From Melampsora larici-populina 98AG31 (taxonomy: Eukaryota > Basidiomycota > Pucciniomycetes > Pucciniales > Melampsoraceae): DNA of 64,000 nucleotides. Positions 12,202 to 24,215 of this stretch are shown here, in pieces. Each line of letters begins with the position of its first letter. Positions within the stretch are counted from its first letter, which is position 1. The stretch spans positions 674,309 to 738,308 of the forward strand of contig NW_006768787.1 in assembly GCF_000204055.1 (NCBI RefSeq), read 5' to 3'. The notes beneath the pieces were generated by a model. It was not told where the DNA came from. It saw nothing but the letters and a program-made list of their open reading frames with translations, and searched no databases. The translations under genes and the position numbers were made by a program.

Positions 12202-12480
12202 ATTTTTGAGACATTGGATGTACTGGCCTGCCAGCGACCAGTAGGTGGGGGCTGTGAGTTAACCTAGTTTGTTTGTATTGTGTTTGCACCTTGGCTGATG
12301 CCCACTTTTTGACTCAAGCGCCAGATATCTGGCAGGTAACCCGCCCGGGGGCTGGGAGGCCTTTTTTTCAAAAAAAAACTCAATTGGGGACCCCCAAACT
12401 GGGTCAGGACATCTTTTTGGCAGTTGTTTCAAAGCCCTGGCTGGGCACTACTTGACAGACAGTGTTTGAGGCTTGAGCTG
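12202..12480. other. Spacer between hAT remnant and family-T copy 2
   Basis: No gene is visible. It contains a 14-bp palindrome GCCAGATATCTGGC near 12321 and a T/A homopolymer pair near 12363-12380. Confidence 0.3.
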
Positions 12481-12905
12481 AAGCCGCATTGCAACCAAGA
12501 TGCCACACCATACACTTTTGGAATGTTTGCACGTGCCAATATATGGACTGCAAGCATCCATGACATAGTCATGAAACCCTACAACTCACATCACAGGTGC
12601 TATCTTGTCTCTACCAGATTATTCAGCTGGTATCAACTTCGATGAATCCAACAGTGTTGTTGAGATGGTATGGAACACCAAACACTTCAAAGTCAAGTTA
12701 ACCACCAAAAATTGATTGGGCCAGAAAATCTACCCATGAAAGGCACCATTGACACAGTCGGCTCTCAAGTATCTTTCAAATTGGTGAATATGGGAAAGGC
12801 CTTCAAGCTAAAAAACAAGAAGATGTCAAGTGTGGAATGAGAATCCTACACCTAGAGGCGTGTCAAAGGCAGCAGATGAAAGGCAAACTGGACAAGTTGT
12901 TAATT
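12481..12905 (+). pseudogene. Family-T protein remnant, copy 2
   Basis: The stretch reads DATPYTFGMFARANIWTASI, then after a frame change DYSAGINFDESNSVVEMVWN and VKLTTKN. At 12795-12830 it reads GKAFKLKNKKMSS. Each block lines up with the copy at 4449-5095. Two or more frame changes and a TGA near 12835 make it non-functional. Confidence 0.5.
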
Positions 12906-13384
12906 GGATGTCTTGTAGAGACTTGTGTCAGTTTCTCCCTAAGCTTTTCAATGAAGGCCTATATCAACCTTGGTGACCAAATTCTATGCTTCACTTGAAA
13001 GACATATATAAACAACTTTATGACTCAGTAAAACCCAAGGTCTTTCTTTGAAAACCCAAGTGTATTCTTTTCTCTAAAGTCAACAACGTCTTTGCAAAAA
13101 GTTGTAAGTTAGAGCAAAAGACTTGTTTCTGTAGTCTGGCTGTCCTACCAGCTAATTCATGGGTTACAAATTTATTGGTCTGACCATGGTCAGCTGACGA
13201 GTTTTGTGATATGTACCGGTGGTACTAGTTGGGGTTTTTGAGTTTTGGGGCTCAGGGTTTCTTATATACACAATAGCTATTGTGCCAACTCTTAGTCCTC
13301 CTCGTCTAGAAATTTTATACTTGATCCCAAGACACTCAAGTAATCTTAGGTCTCCTTGTAATTGAAAAGTTGAAAGAACAAATA
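12906..13384. other. Non-coding spacer
   Basis: No coding block, repeat or RNA gene could be recognised here. Confidence 0.3.
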
Positions 13385-13665
13385 TTTAAAAAATGGAGAT
13401 GTAAAAAGGATTTAAAAACAATAGACAAAAAACCAAAGACAACTTCATAAAGCATATTGAAAATTGAAAATTGGATCTGAAAAATTGAAATCCTAGAATT
13501 GAAAGTGTAAGCTTAAACTTGTAAATTGAGACTTGTGAATTGAGAGATGTAAAACAAAACCCAAAAATTCAAAGTTGAAAATTAAAAGTCAAAAATTAAA
13601 AGTCAAACATCAGAAGTCATAAATTCAACATTACAAATTAAAACACAGAAAATGAGAAGTAACAC
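13385..13665. repeat. A-rich degenerate repeat patch
   Basis: Many near-copies of AAAATTGAAA, AAAATTAAAAGTC and AAACTTGTAAATTGAGA occur back to back. The patch is low-complexity, not coding, and abuts the hexamer array downstream. Confidence 0.55.
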
Positions 13666-13779
13666 TTACAGCTTAGGATTCAAAGAGTAAAACCCAAGTA
13701 CTTATGCACATAGAAATCATACACTGAAAATTAAGTTGACCTCAATCTTTCTAGATATCCGGCCCGTAACCCCAACTTG

Positions 13780-14045
13780 GAAGCCCAAGTCAACTATGAC
13801 TTGGAAACTATGACCTTGTCTTTGACTTTCATTTTGACTTGGATTTTGACGTGGACTTTGCGCCTTGACCTGCACCTGCAATACAACTTTGTTCTGCAAT
13901 TTAACTTGAACCTTCACTTTGACTTCAATCTGCACTTTCAATTTGAACTGCAATTCAAACTCAACCCCCACCTTGGCTTTGACCTTCACTCTGACTTTGG
14001 CTGCTACTTCCCCCTTGACCTCTACCTGAACTTTGACAAGCTGCT
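13780..14045. repeat. Degenerate ACTTTG-type hexamer array, 1
   Basis: ACTTTG, ACTTGG, ACTTCA, ACCTTC and AACTGC hexamers follow one another in the same 6-base phase over about 260 bp. On the minus strand this gives a long open frame of alternating Val and charged residues (KVQVEVKGEV, VKVKAKVGVEFELQFKLKVQ), which is an artefact of the period. Confidence 0.7.
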
Positions 14046-15430
14046 TTTGATGTACTATTTGTGAAGTTACTAAAGAGGAGCTGGGAATAATAGACTTTTC
14101 AACCTTTGGGCAGAAGATCAATGCTGGTATTGAAGAAGCCGCGAAAATTGGTATCAAGAAACTACTATTCAAGAACACAGAACATCTTTTAACCAGAAAG
14201 GAGTTCAATATTCACTTTCACTGGAGCTTCCTTACCTGCTTCCTATCAGGCACATTGTGATTTAACCAATGCACAATATCTCTTGGAATCCTTGGGTATC
14301 ATGGCCAGCCCTTGAGAGGGCTGAAGATTCAACCTGTGATTGATACTCAGTCTCATTAATCAAAATCTTCTAATTCTTACCCGGTTTCCCATAGCTACTG
14401 TTCATTGGTTAGAGTTATTCACATTACAGAATTTGTTCCCAAAACCAAGACACACATGCAGTGTGAGCTTTTCTGATCTTCTCAATCAATCTATTATTTG
14501 GGTTAATATTTGCAATCCCTCTGTGTGTTATGGTGAATTGATTGTGCATCCTGTTCTTGATAACAGTGTCACATTATGGCACGAGGAGAAATAAGAGATA
14601 TTTATGCAGGATGACTGGAGTTGAGATCCTTAGATTTCAATTCAATGTCTTTTCTTATGTGGAATGGTGTCCTCTTTTTTTCTATTTCTTTGTTATTTGA
14701 AGTTTGATCCTCTTGCTGTACCTCCTCATCATTCATTTCATGGCCTGAAATGGAGTTGTGTTTTATTTGATAATTTCATCTCCTGTGTTGCTGTTCTTAT
14801 TCCTTAAAACGGTTTGCAAGTTTCAAATTTTTATACTTGTATTGCATTCTAATCAATATCCAAAAAAGGCTTGATAATTTTAATACAACAACCAAAACAA
14901 ACAATCCATTCAATAAACCCAATGAAATTTTGGTTTTGATAAGACTACAATTTCTCCTGTGAATTCGAGTGAGGATGAGTTTGAACTTTGGGAAACACTG
15001 TGAAGTTGGCTTTGTGGTTTGATTTTGGCATTTGAGGAATGATGTAAACATATTAACAATTTTTGGTGGTCTAAAGTAGATAGAATAGGTGTTTGGAACA
15101 CATATTCAGGTATTTTGTTAAACACATCTTTGTATTGTTTCAAATGAGGTCCTATTCATGGTAATTCACTTGAAGAGATTGATAACAGTTGACTTGAAAT
15201 TAGAAATGGGCTGAAAGCACTAGCTACAGTCTGTCACACATACCTGATTTGTGAATTGATGAAGGGTTCAACAGGCCTCAGCTGCCTATTTAAACCAATT
15301 TAAACCTCAATGAGTGGCTCATCTGCGCAATGTGCTGTGATATGTGATGTTCAAAAGGACAGAAAAATGCCCAAAAGCATTCACAAAGCGAGCCCAATTC
15401 AGCTGAATCCAATCCAGATTGTTTGAGAAA
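14046..15430. other. Spacer without convincing coding sequence
   Basis: Short ORFs are open on both strands but show no recognised motif, no consistent exon structure and no repeat match inside the window. Composition is AT-rich. Confidence 0.3.
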
Positions 15431-16440
15431 CTTTTGACTTATATACTTCCCACAGTTGTTTGTCCCAAGCGTCCAGTTCCAGTCAGTTCCTAATTCTCAT
15501 TACTTTGTTACTCGATCTACCAGACTAGTCATTGTTTACAATTCACCTATAAGCTCTCCAATTAACACTTGGATCTCAAACAACATTCTCGTGAGGATCA
15601 TCTCCAAGCTCATCCAATCAATCAGTCTGCTTTACAATCTTCTCTCATCTCAGTTCTGTTGTCAATCATGAGAAGTATGATCATCTCACACCTTATGGGA
15701 CCATTTTTATCAAGTTTAATTACTGTATTCCATACCTTGTTGCTGATAGGATAGGGACACAAACATCCTTGGTTATGACGGGATTTGGTTACCTAATGTC
15801 AGATGTTACAAAGCTGTGGTCTTGGATGCGTACTTTTCTCATCTTATGGCAGCAAGTCAGAGGAAGGATATGAACATGATGACCTTCAAGGAAATATCTA
15901 ACTTTGTTTAAATAACTTGATGTTTTTCCAATGCCATCATACAGCATGGATCTAAAAAGTGATCAAACAGCAGTTGTAACTGAGAAGAACAATCAAGACC
16001 AACACCAACCAAAATATCACCCATCCAATCATGCTAAGCGGGCTGAGCAGTGTGGTGATTATAAATTTCAACAACTCCGTGAATTGATATCTGAGAAGTC
16101 TGTACACCAATCAATTGCCAAATTTACTTTTTGAAAAATATGGTATTGGGAATATCCCTGAATCACTTCAAATCCAAATCAAGTTTGGTAACTCAATAAA
16201 TTTGGATGCAGAGACTTGGAAGGTAACCCAGGTAAATAACTTCAGCCTTTTCATCCAAGTAAAACCGGAGAACATGAGAAAACTCAACTTGACTATAAAA
16301 CTATCTATCAACACACTCTTGCTCAAGGTGAGGTTTTGACAAATGGTGCCATGAGAATCTTCTTCCACTAGATGACTTATCTCCAATAATTCTCAGGAGC
16401 TGATATATTCATTTTCTGATTCATAGGTCTCATCTATGTT
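15431..16440 (+). pseudogene. Exon-like fragments of an unrecognised ORF
   Basis: Coding-like blocks include HEKYDHLTPYGTIFIKFNYC followed by IPYLVADRIGTQTSLVMTGF at about 15667-15790, a Lys/Gln-rich block at 15931-16134, and FEKYGIGNIPESLQIQIKFG at about 16127-16190. They lie directly upstream of family-T copy 3 and may be its 5' exons. Frames are not joined by clear splice sites. Confidence 0.25.
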
Positions 16441-16870
16441 TCTTCAGGTGTTACTGCTTTAGGACCAAAAACTGTACGTAGCAAGAATGCCATTTGCAAT
16501 GGATGAGGCACGGATTCCGTAGATGGCAGCAATCAGTGACATCCCAGTGCGTCATTGGAATCTTTGTGTCTGACTGTGTATCAATTCACCTACAACCTTG
16601 CAATCAGGTAATCTGTACCTTCTTTTGCCAATCCAACTTGACTCAAGTTGCCAAATGCAAATGTGGTTCAATCAAGCATTGTTTTTACTTGCAATGGATT
16701 TAACAACAATGCACATTGAGATGAAGATACCAGTAGTATTTACACCTATGGTATCTTTGCACAGATCAATTGCAAAACTGGTGAACCTCACTGGGTAGCA
16801 ATGCCAGACTCCCTTGCTGATATTGAAGGATGTTATTTTATACTGGATGAGTATTATTTCAAATTGGCTC
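16441..16870 (+). pseudogene. Family-T protein remnant, copy 3
   Basis: Positions 16735-16865 read YTYGIFAQINCKTGEPHWVA, then DIEGCYFILDEYYFKLALES, which aligns with the 'VGMFATVNRETGKLHDL...DYAVGINLD' region of copy 1. Upstream, about 16495-16610, there are weaker coding-like pieces separated by a TAG and a possible GTAATC donor. It is truncated and diverged more than the other two copies. Confidence 0.4.
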
Positions 16871-17958
16871 TTGAATCATGTGATATAGTCATTGAGAGCT
16901 GCTAGGCTTCTGATCAACTTCATCACACATCTCAATCGATACAATGAAGGGTGGACACCTATTCCACCACAGGATTCTTCAATTGGTTGATTTGGTTCTT
17001 CTTTACCACGCAACAAGGTATTGGTCAAGCAAATTGAAGGTCTATTGGAATTGAAAGTGGAAAAAGTGAGGATGAATGGGAAGCAGACAAAGAAAATGTG
17101 GTGAAGGGTTACACTCAGGAGGTTGAGATCAAGTTGAACAAAATTCATAACCCTTGACAAAGTCACCAAAGACAAAAAAGAAAAACTTGTATCAATGTTT
17201 CTCTCATTCTGTTGTAAACCTTTTTCTGAATTGTTTCACATTGTAGTCAACTGTGGTTTTTCACACTCTATCATCAAAGAGGCAATTATTCAATGATGGT
17301 GTGATTGAATTCTTGCTAAAGATCCCTTTTTGTTCTTTCCAAAGATAATTCTGCTGCCTTAATTTACTCAAGCTCAAAGAAATGTCTTCTACACAGACAC
17401 TGAATGATTGAGTTTATGGCGTTCAAGCAGCTTGCAAAGCGGTGCCACTCATTCTCCTTGAAGAGCTTCATGGCAACTTCAGCTGAGTCGTCTTGCCTGA
17501 TTGAACCCCTAGAAACTTCCACAAATTGCATGAGCTTTAAAAGAGCAAATAGGCTGTATATTGAAAACAAGAAGCAGTGTCTTACTCGGAATGGCTCACG
17601 TGAATATCAGTTATGATCCATTCAGCAGCGTTCAACACAACAATCATCACCTTACCATCAAGATCATCTAAATTTGAATTTGCCAATGTATACATTAATT
17701 GATGTGCATGTTCACAAGGTTTGCAAGCTAATATCATCTGTTTTCAGCTACTCTCCTTCTTTTCTCGATTTTTTTTCATGACAAACAAAGAGTGCTGAGT
17801 TTTCAGGGTGTGTTTGAAATGTTTGAAAGGATTCAGAGCCATCTGTGTGAGGGTGACAGAAACTCACACGCATGGAAATCACAATGCTTCCAAGTCTTTT
17901 GAAATATCAGGGCTTGCAATGCCCCTCTGTTTAAAATTATAAATCAGCCTTTGAGATT
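16871..17958. other. Spacer, no recognised gene
   Basis: Several 60-100-codon frames are open on either strand, none with a recognised motif. A frame at 16876-17175 (minus) and a pair of overlapping frames at 17364-17616 are most likely chance. Confidence 0.25.
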
Positions 17959-18339
17959 TTGCAAATAGACAAAGACAATTACTTGGGTTGGCAGAGTCAT
18001 AATTTCCATAAGCACCACTGGAAGGATTCATGTGTGTTGTTGTTGTCAAAACTGAGCCATCCCATGCTTATTTCTTTGTTGATTTCCAACTTTGGCAGAG
18101 AGTTAAAGCCAGTCAAAGTCAAAATCAGAAATCTGACCAAACCCACCATCCATGGCTCCCCAGGATTATCCCAATCAGCTCAGAGAAGGGTATCTAGGGC
18201 ATTGAAATCATTGCTGACAGGAATTGGCTGTATCATTGGAACAGTTACTGAGGAGAAATCATTGGATCAGCTGTTGGAATTGAGCAAGCTACCTCTCACA
18301 TTGAAATTTCACATACCTGTGACACCAATAACAGAATGA
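17959..18339 (+). CDS. Hypothetical ORF, 126 codons, doubtful
   Basis: This is one of the longer open frames in an otherwise decayed area. It contains a basic central part (RELKPVKVKIRNLTKPT) and a Leu/Ser-rich C-terminal third. No domain, signal peptide or membrane segment is evident, and there is no neighbouring partner gene. It may be an exon of an old element. Confidence 0.2.
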   Translation: MQIDKDNYLGWQSHNFHKHHWKDSCVLLLSKLSHPMLISLLISNFGRELKPVKVKIRNLTKPTIHGSPGLSQSAQRRVSRALKSLLTGIGCIIGTVTEEKSLDQLLELSKLPLTLKFHIPVTPITE

Positions 18340-19776
18340 AAGTACAAGTCTGTACTACGTTTCGGATGTAATTCTTTAGAATCTGAGCCGTCCTTATCAA
18401 TCATAACTACTTCTGTCAACAAAAATGCATAAATATGTAAGGTGGACACATTAATCTATTGGCTAGACCTCACGTTGTAACTCCTGGGTAGCCCCCATTG
18501 ATTGCTTACAAGTCATGGTCTGATCTGAGGTGGCCTACAAACATCAACATCACTTTAGCTCCGAATTGGACAGAAAAATCCAGAAAGCATAATGAAAACC
18601 AGTCCACCAGCATATAGGATAAAATCAACATCAGGCATACAGTTGGTGTTGTCTGAGTAAGTTTGTTTGGATTTGCGAACGGTGATTTGGATATCTTGAC
18701 CTCCATGATCAAAAACCAAAGTCACTTCAAAAGCAGAACAACAGTGGGATCGCTTCCTTCTTCAATGTGCATAGTCTACTGTATCCTCCATGATGTGCAC
18801 ATACTCAGTAGCATTGTATATGACAAAGATGCCATTGGGATGATGTCCTTGCTTCCTTGGCCTTTCCACAGCTTCAAAAAGGTTACTATGCTCTGTGCAG
18901 ATCATGGGTTCCCCTTTGCCCACATATTGACAGAAACTTCCCCACCAATGGTCACAGGAGAGGATTGCAGGTATCCCTGCAACTATTCAATCTGGGGTGG
19001 GAAACCTATTTGATGCTGTTGTTGCAAGCTAAGTGTGAGATTCTGATGTTAAATTGGAGAATCATGATGGTTTGTTGAAATTGACTCCTAGAAAATGAGT
19101 AGCAATGTTGTGTTCAATACCAGTAATAATATGGTCTGAGTTCTGGATCTGGTAGCCAAATCTGATTGAAAAAGAGGTATTGGGTTGAGCATATGGCTCA
19201 AGTGCAATTGTTGTCACTGATCTCGAACTGATGCCAGCTAAAACAGGGTTTTGAGAAGTAGTGGAAGAATGAGGCCGGCTGCAGGATAAGTGACCTGTAT
19301 TGGCATATTTCTACATTTTGCTGCTACTCGCTGTCAGTGAATTCCATATATTGGCTCCAAGCATGTGTCCTTGAAAAGCTGACTCAAAGGCTTTGGATGT
19401 GGCTCACTCAATTGTTTTCATCACATTGGGTGTGGTCGGACAATGACAAGCCTAGCAATGTGTTCCATTGAGGTAGCCAGCTTCTGAAGGAAGATTTTGT
19501 TCCAGTGCGGAGTTGATTGTTTGCTAGTTCTAAGAGCACAGAGTTTCCCTTCAGTCAGCAATCTCCCTTGCTATAGCCACCACAATAGATTTTTTCTGGT
19601 ACATCAACCTGATTTTCTTGCCTCTGTGCAACAGTACATTGCCACTGTACTGGGATATCCTGCAGTCAAAAATGCTGCTGCACTCAGGGCATGGCTCTGG
19701 TTGGAAGATAGGAGGTGTTGATATACGGCTTCATGTTCAAGGTATAGCAAATAGTACAATAGCACGTCAGTGCTCT
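18340..19776. other. Spacer with decayed coding-like pieces
   Basis: Short frames at 18663-19078 and 19497-19806 are open, but they switch frame and match nothing recognised. No repeat boundary is evident. Confidence 0.25.
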
Positions 19777-19944
19777 CTCCAAGGATTTGGTCTCCACAGT
19801 GGTTGATGATGTATTACCTTCTCCAAGGATTCGGCCTCCACAGTGGTTGATGATGTATTACCTTCTCCAAGGATTCGGCCTCCACAGTGGTTGATGATGT
19901 ATTACCTTCTCCAAGGATTCGGCCTCCACAGTGGTTGATGATGT
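19777..19944 (+). repeat. 44-bp minisatellite, 3.8 copies
   Basis: Units start with CTCCAAGGATTCGGCCTCCA at 19777, 19821, 19865 and 19909. The first unit differs at two positions and the next ones are identical, so the array expanded recently. Confidence 0.95.
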
Positions 19945-21210
19945 GGAAGCTTCTTCCGAGGAGAAGAGACTTGACTACAAGATGAGCTGTACAACAATCA
20001 CGTGACACGCTGTGGTGCAGTCGTGTAACCCCATCACTCTACAACACAAGTAAAGGAGTGTAAATCTTTCTGAGATTTTTTTTTGAATGGGAAAAGGAGG
20101 TTTCTTTTAATGGGTTAAAACAGAATCGTGGTTCACGGTGCTGTTCAAAATTTGATGTTTGATGTTTTGCTACATTGATACCAATGAGCCAAATTCCAAG
20201 TAAATCAGTATGAAGCACATCCTTCGAAACATGAGACTTTCAAAGCCTAGCAATACCGAATGAATTCTAATGAATGAGCTACAGATTCAAGAGTTGAAAT
20301 AATCCAACAAAAGGAATACTAAATTCTTAGGGTGGGCAGTGGAAAGTGTGCTTGAATGGATTGCTCTTGATGCCTTTCCACATCATTCCTCTACTCGACT
20401 TTACAATTCCCATGTGGCCTTTTCCTCTTGAGGTTTGCATAAACCAGTATCCTTGCTTTCATTTTTAAGGTTTGCTCCAAGCCAGCCTAGGAAATCATCT
20501 CAGTTGAAAGTCCCTTTCCTTCTTGCTCTGAATTTATCCAGGAATGGTACCAGATTCTGATGTTTTGTAGCATTGCACTGCATTTTTTTCCTGTGAGTTT
20601 TCCCCTTTAACTCCTTATGTAAGCAAATATTGGCAAACTCTTCATTGCAGAAAATTGATCAGTCACGATCCAAGAACCAAGTACAACAAATTTGAGCAGT
20701 ACTTTGATGAATATATTGAAGAAGACAATGACAATATATATAGTGACTGAAGAGAATTCATAGGTACCTAATCTAAGATCAACATTAATATATCCCTTGT
20801 GGTTGGTGTAAACAAAGGAACTTTTTATCTTGTGCTCTTTGAATGTAAGAAATTGGAATTAGTGTCCAGAGAAAAATCAAAATCAAGACAATGTGAGATT
20901 GAGTCTTTGAGAGAAAGCAATGACAATAAAATACTCAGGGGAAGTAATTAATCACAACATAAACCAATGTACCTGGCTGTTGAAGATCACTGCTACTCCT
21001 CCTGAAACTCACCACAGGAGAATGTGAGCTTTGTTTGGTTTGGTGATCTTCTTTCAGTTGAGTAATTGGCCTTAAAAGGATAACTTGAAAGTATGAATAT
21101 AAATTCTAGAAATAGTTCTGGAATAGTATATTTTTGCAGGTAGAAGAGGAAAAAAACATTTGCCACCTGGAGGCATTTCAATCATATAAAACTTGAGGTG
21201 CATTCACTTA
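19945..21210. other. Non-coding spacer
   Basis: No ORF longer than about 65 codons with any recognisable feature. AT-rich and without internal repeats visible by eye. Confidence 0.3.
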
Positions 21211-21355
21211 GGGCGCGTTCACTTAAGGAATACCTGACCAGAAATCACATTCTGTAGATTTTTTAATTCAAAAATGAAACATGCACCACCAAATAGACAC
21301 TTTGAATCTTGCAGAATGTGATTTCTCACCAGAAATTGCTCAAGCAAAAGGGCCC
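21211..21355. mobile_element. 145-bp MITE, PIF/Harbinger-like, TTA duplication
   Basis: The element starts GGGCGCGTTCACTT and its right end, reverse-complemented, starts GGGCCCTTTTGCTT. Farther in, AGAAATCACATTCTG on the left pairs with AGAATGTGATTTCT on the right, so most of the element folds into a hairpin. TTA flanks it on both sides (21208-21210 and 21356-21358). TTA duplications and GGGC ends are typical of PIF/Harbinger MITEs. Confidence 0.7.
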
Positions 21356-22318
21356 TTAGTCTTTGATTTAAAAGGTACTGAGCGCATTACGCAAACAAAA
21401 ATAGAAGAAGAAAGAAGTTGCAATTCAACATAATATTGAGAGAAATCATTTGAATAAAACAAAAACAGGACACCAAGAGTCACAAATAGCCCAAAATTTG
21501 AGGCCGGAAGAATATGTTAAATTAAATTTAACTTCTAACCACACCTAATTTGATATGGCTACTGTCACAGTCTTCTGAATTTCAGCTCAAACCTTCAAAA
21601 TGAATGCTCCAGCCCAAAACTCAACATTTCAGCTCCTCAGACAATCTCCATGCTCCAGGTTGTCTTTTGTATATAGATTTTCCAAAGGATCTGATTACAA
21701 CTGTTCTTTATTTTCACCTTGTTTTTTTTATTGAATCCAGCTTTGTTTGACAGTAGCAACCATACTAATCACAACATGGATAGCAGGGCATTCCAGCCTA
21801 TTTCTGGTTCAATCTCAGGTAGCACATAAATCTATCTATTCACCCTTTTCTGATGTGGTGATGCATGGGGTGAGTTTGAGTGTGGTACCTCAGGGATGAA
21901 GAGAAAGTTCCTCATCTCCTTTGATGGCATTTATGATAAAACCAACCTTGCAATCATCCAACCATTTCCTGAAGTTGAAAATGTGATCTACATATCTTCA
22001 CCTCATTCTGAGGCATGAGATTGAAAACTCAATCGCAATATCATTCCTAAAGCTAACAGATAGTATGTTAGAGCAAAGAAACATTGAAACAACTTGAAAT
22101 AAAACCTTTTAGCGGAATCTAACATGGGTCAGCGGAACCATCCAACCATATCATCTGCCATATAGCCAAAAAAATCACAAGGGTTACACAGCCCTATGTG
22201 AGGATTATGAAGATGACTCTGGCACATGCAGATAGTGGATAAGACTGTGAGGATCAGGTATGACAGTAATATGACAGCAGGGGGCACCACCAAAATATTT
22301 AACTAGGAATTTTTAATC
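21356..22318. other. Non-coding spacer
   Basis: No coding block was recognised. The sequence is AT-rich with scattered short frames only. Confidence 0.3.
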
Positions 22319-22570
22319 TAAGGTATCCTCAGATGCCAAACCTTGGACAAAAGCTTCCCAGAGTTTGATCCAATTCTGTGCAAAAAATACCTTGGATGGG
22401 AACCTTTACCTCAAATTTTTCAGTTCAAGGGATCCTCAGACGCCAAACCTTAGACATTTACTTCCTGAGGTCTTGATCCGAGGTAATCCTCAGCGCAAAC
22501 AAATACCTTCAATGAAAACCTTGGACAAGGTCTGTCTGAGGATTTGCCTCCAATGATGCCTTGGATTTCT
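22319..22570 (+). repeat. Degenerate direct repeats around ATCCTCAGA-GCCAAACCTT
   Basis: AAGGTATCCTCAGATGCCAA at 22319 and AAGGGATCCTCAGACGCCAA at 22427 are followed by the same CCTTRGACA motif. A weaker third copy starts near 22481. The spacing of the first two is 108 bp. Confidence 0.6.
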
Positions 22571-24060
22571 CAACGCGAGGCATCTTTGTTGGAAGTGGGG
22601 TGGACTAATTGGTGATCTTTGACAACACGCAAATCCTATAGTCAGCAAGATGTATTGTGGTTGTATTTAAATGTCTGTAGCTCAACACTGTGACAAGATT
22701 ATTGTGAGGGGTCAGCTACTTTCTGGCTGACTCTTCACTAAAAGGTGAAGTACGGGTGGAATAAAGGTTAACAATGTCTTCAATTGGTACACACAATTAA
22801 AGACTTCAGTTAGTTGACCTCTGAGAAGAGGGTTCAAAGGAGCTTACTCAAGAGCTCCGTTGGGGAATAGAGCCTGCAGAACTTTACACTCTGATTGCTC
22901 AAAGCTTCAGCCAGATACTTTACACTCAACTCAGGAGGTATCCTATGCAAATCTAAAGCTTGTTTCTATAACTATATAGTCCCACTAGTTTAAAAGCACC
23001 ACTGTAAAGCTTACAAGGGCTTGAGGAAGGTTGCAGAACTATAGGATCAAATACAATCAAATCACTGCACTCAATATTCTTGATAAGAATCAAGTAAGTT
23101 GCAATGTGGAATTGTGGCATGATAATAAGTGGGTTGTTTCTGCCAGAGTGAGAAGAAGTGGGGTTCATATATTCAGACCTAGGTGCCAACTTGTGGTTGG
23201 CACTGAGGTTTATGTTTCTTTGAGTTAGGTTTGGGTTAGGTTTACTCTAATATATAAGTCTTAGTCAAGTGTTGTTATCTAATTGACTCTTGATAATGAG
23301 CCATGAGGTGTAATTCTTATGGTTTGGGACAAGTTACATATATTTACATGTGTGTTTTTTAGTCCGTGGTCCTGTACACAGGGATCAGGGCTGACAAGTA
23401 TAACCTTGCTCTCTTCCAAAACATTGACTAGATCTATATTGAAAGGCACAGCTACAAAGACCTATATAATAAGAAATTGTGATATCATGTGGAGATTATG
23501 GGTGTCTGTCTGGCCTTGCATCACTTGATCATTGCTATGTTTGGGCATTGCACATTAGTGCACTGGTCTGCGGATCTTGCCATTTTCATTGCAACAGTTC
23601 CAAAGGTTGGGAGTACGTAAAGCCAAATGCAAAGTATATGCTGGGTCATTAATCACTGGGACTTCTGTGGGTGATGATTGCTGGGTGGACTGTCCCGTAT
23701 TTCAAATACAAATCCTTGGAAGTCAGAGCCTGCACCAAATACTACTGAAAAGTCATGATTTGATTTGATCAAACTGAGGTAGAGCAGCAAGGAAAGGGAC
23801 ATTTAGACTCACATTCACGCATTGGCCGATTTGGGTGACAATTCAAATGAATTTTGGTGTTATTAGTTCGAGCAATGAAGTTGGCCTCTTTCAAACCATG
23901 TCAATCAATGCAAGCTTTCCAACCAAATCAAGTGCAGAAAAGGCAGGTCAGTGAGGACATTGGTAGCAATGAGTTGGTTTTGAGGACAAAGCTGGCATCA
24001 AGGTGCACTGATGGGTGTGTAGGTAATGGAGGGTAGTAGATATATCTAAGAATCCTTCAT
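22571..24060. other. Spacer with short unassigned frames
   Basis: Short frames at 23031-23228, 23319-23528 and 23577-23768 look like isolated exon remnants, each followed by GT, but no family was recognised. Confidence 0.25.
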
Positions 24061-24215
24061 CAACATCATAACTTGAGCCAAAACCTTCCCAAGGTAACTT
24101 GAACTCAGACTCAAGCTTGAACTTGAAGTTGAACTGAAACGTGAACAACTCATACTCGAAACTGGAATTCAACATTGAAGTCAAACTGCAGTCCAAACTG
24201 GAACCACTGGTCAAA
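24061..24215. repeat. Degenerate AACTTG-type hexamer array, 2
   Basis: AACTTG, AACTCA, AAGTTG, AACTGA and AACTGG units follow each other in a 6-base phase. On the minus strand this yields alternating Phe/Leu (FTFQFNFKFKLESEFKL). It is related in character to the array at 13780-14045. Confidence 0.6.

Noticed and set aside
13717..14208. 163-codon minus-strand protein with a Val/Lys repeat
   Set aside because: It is the translation of a 6-base periodic low-complexity array. Both strands are open for the same reason.
23222..23250. Telomere-like TTAGG/TTTGGG words
   Set aside because: Only two irregular units. No tandem TTAGGG array.
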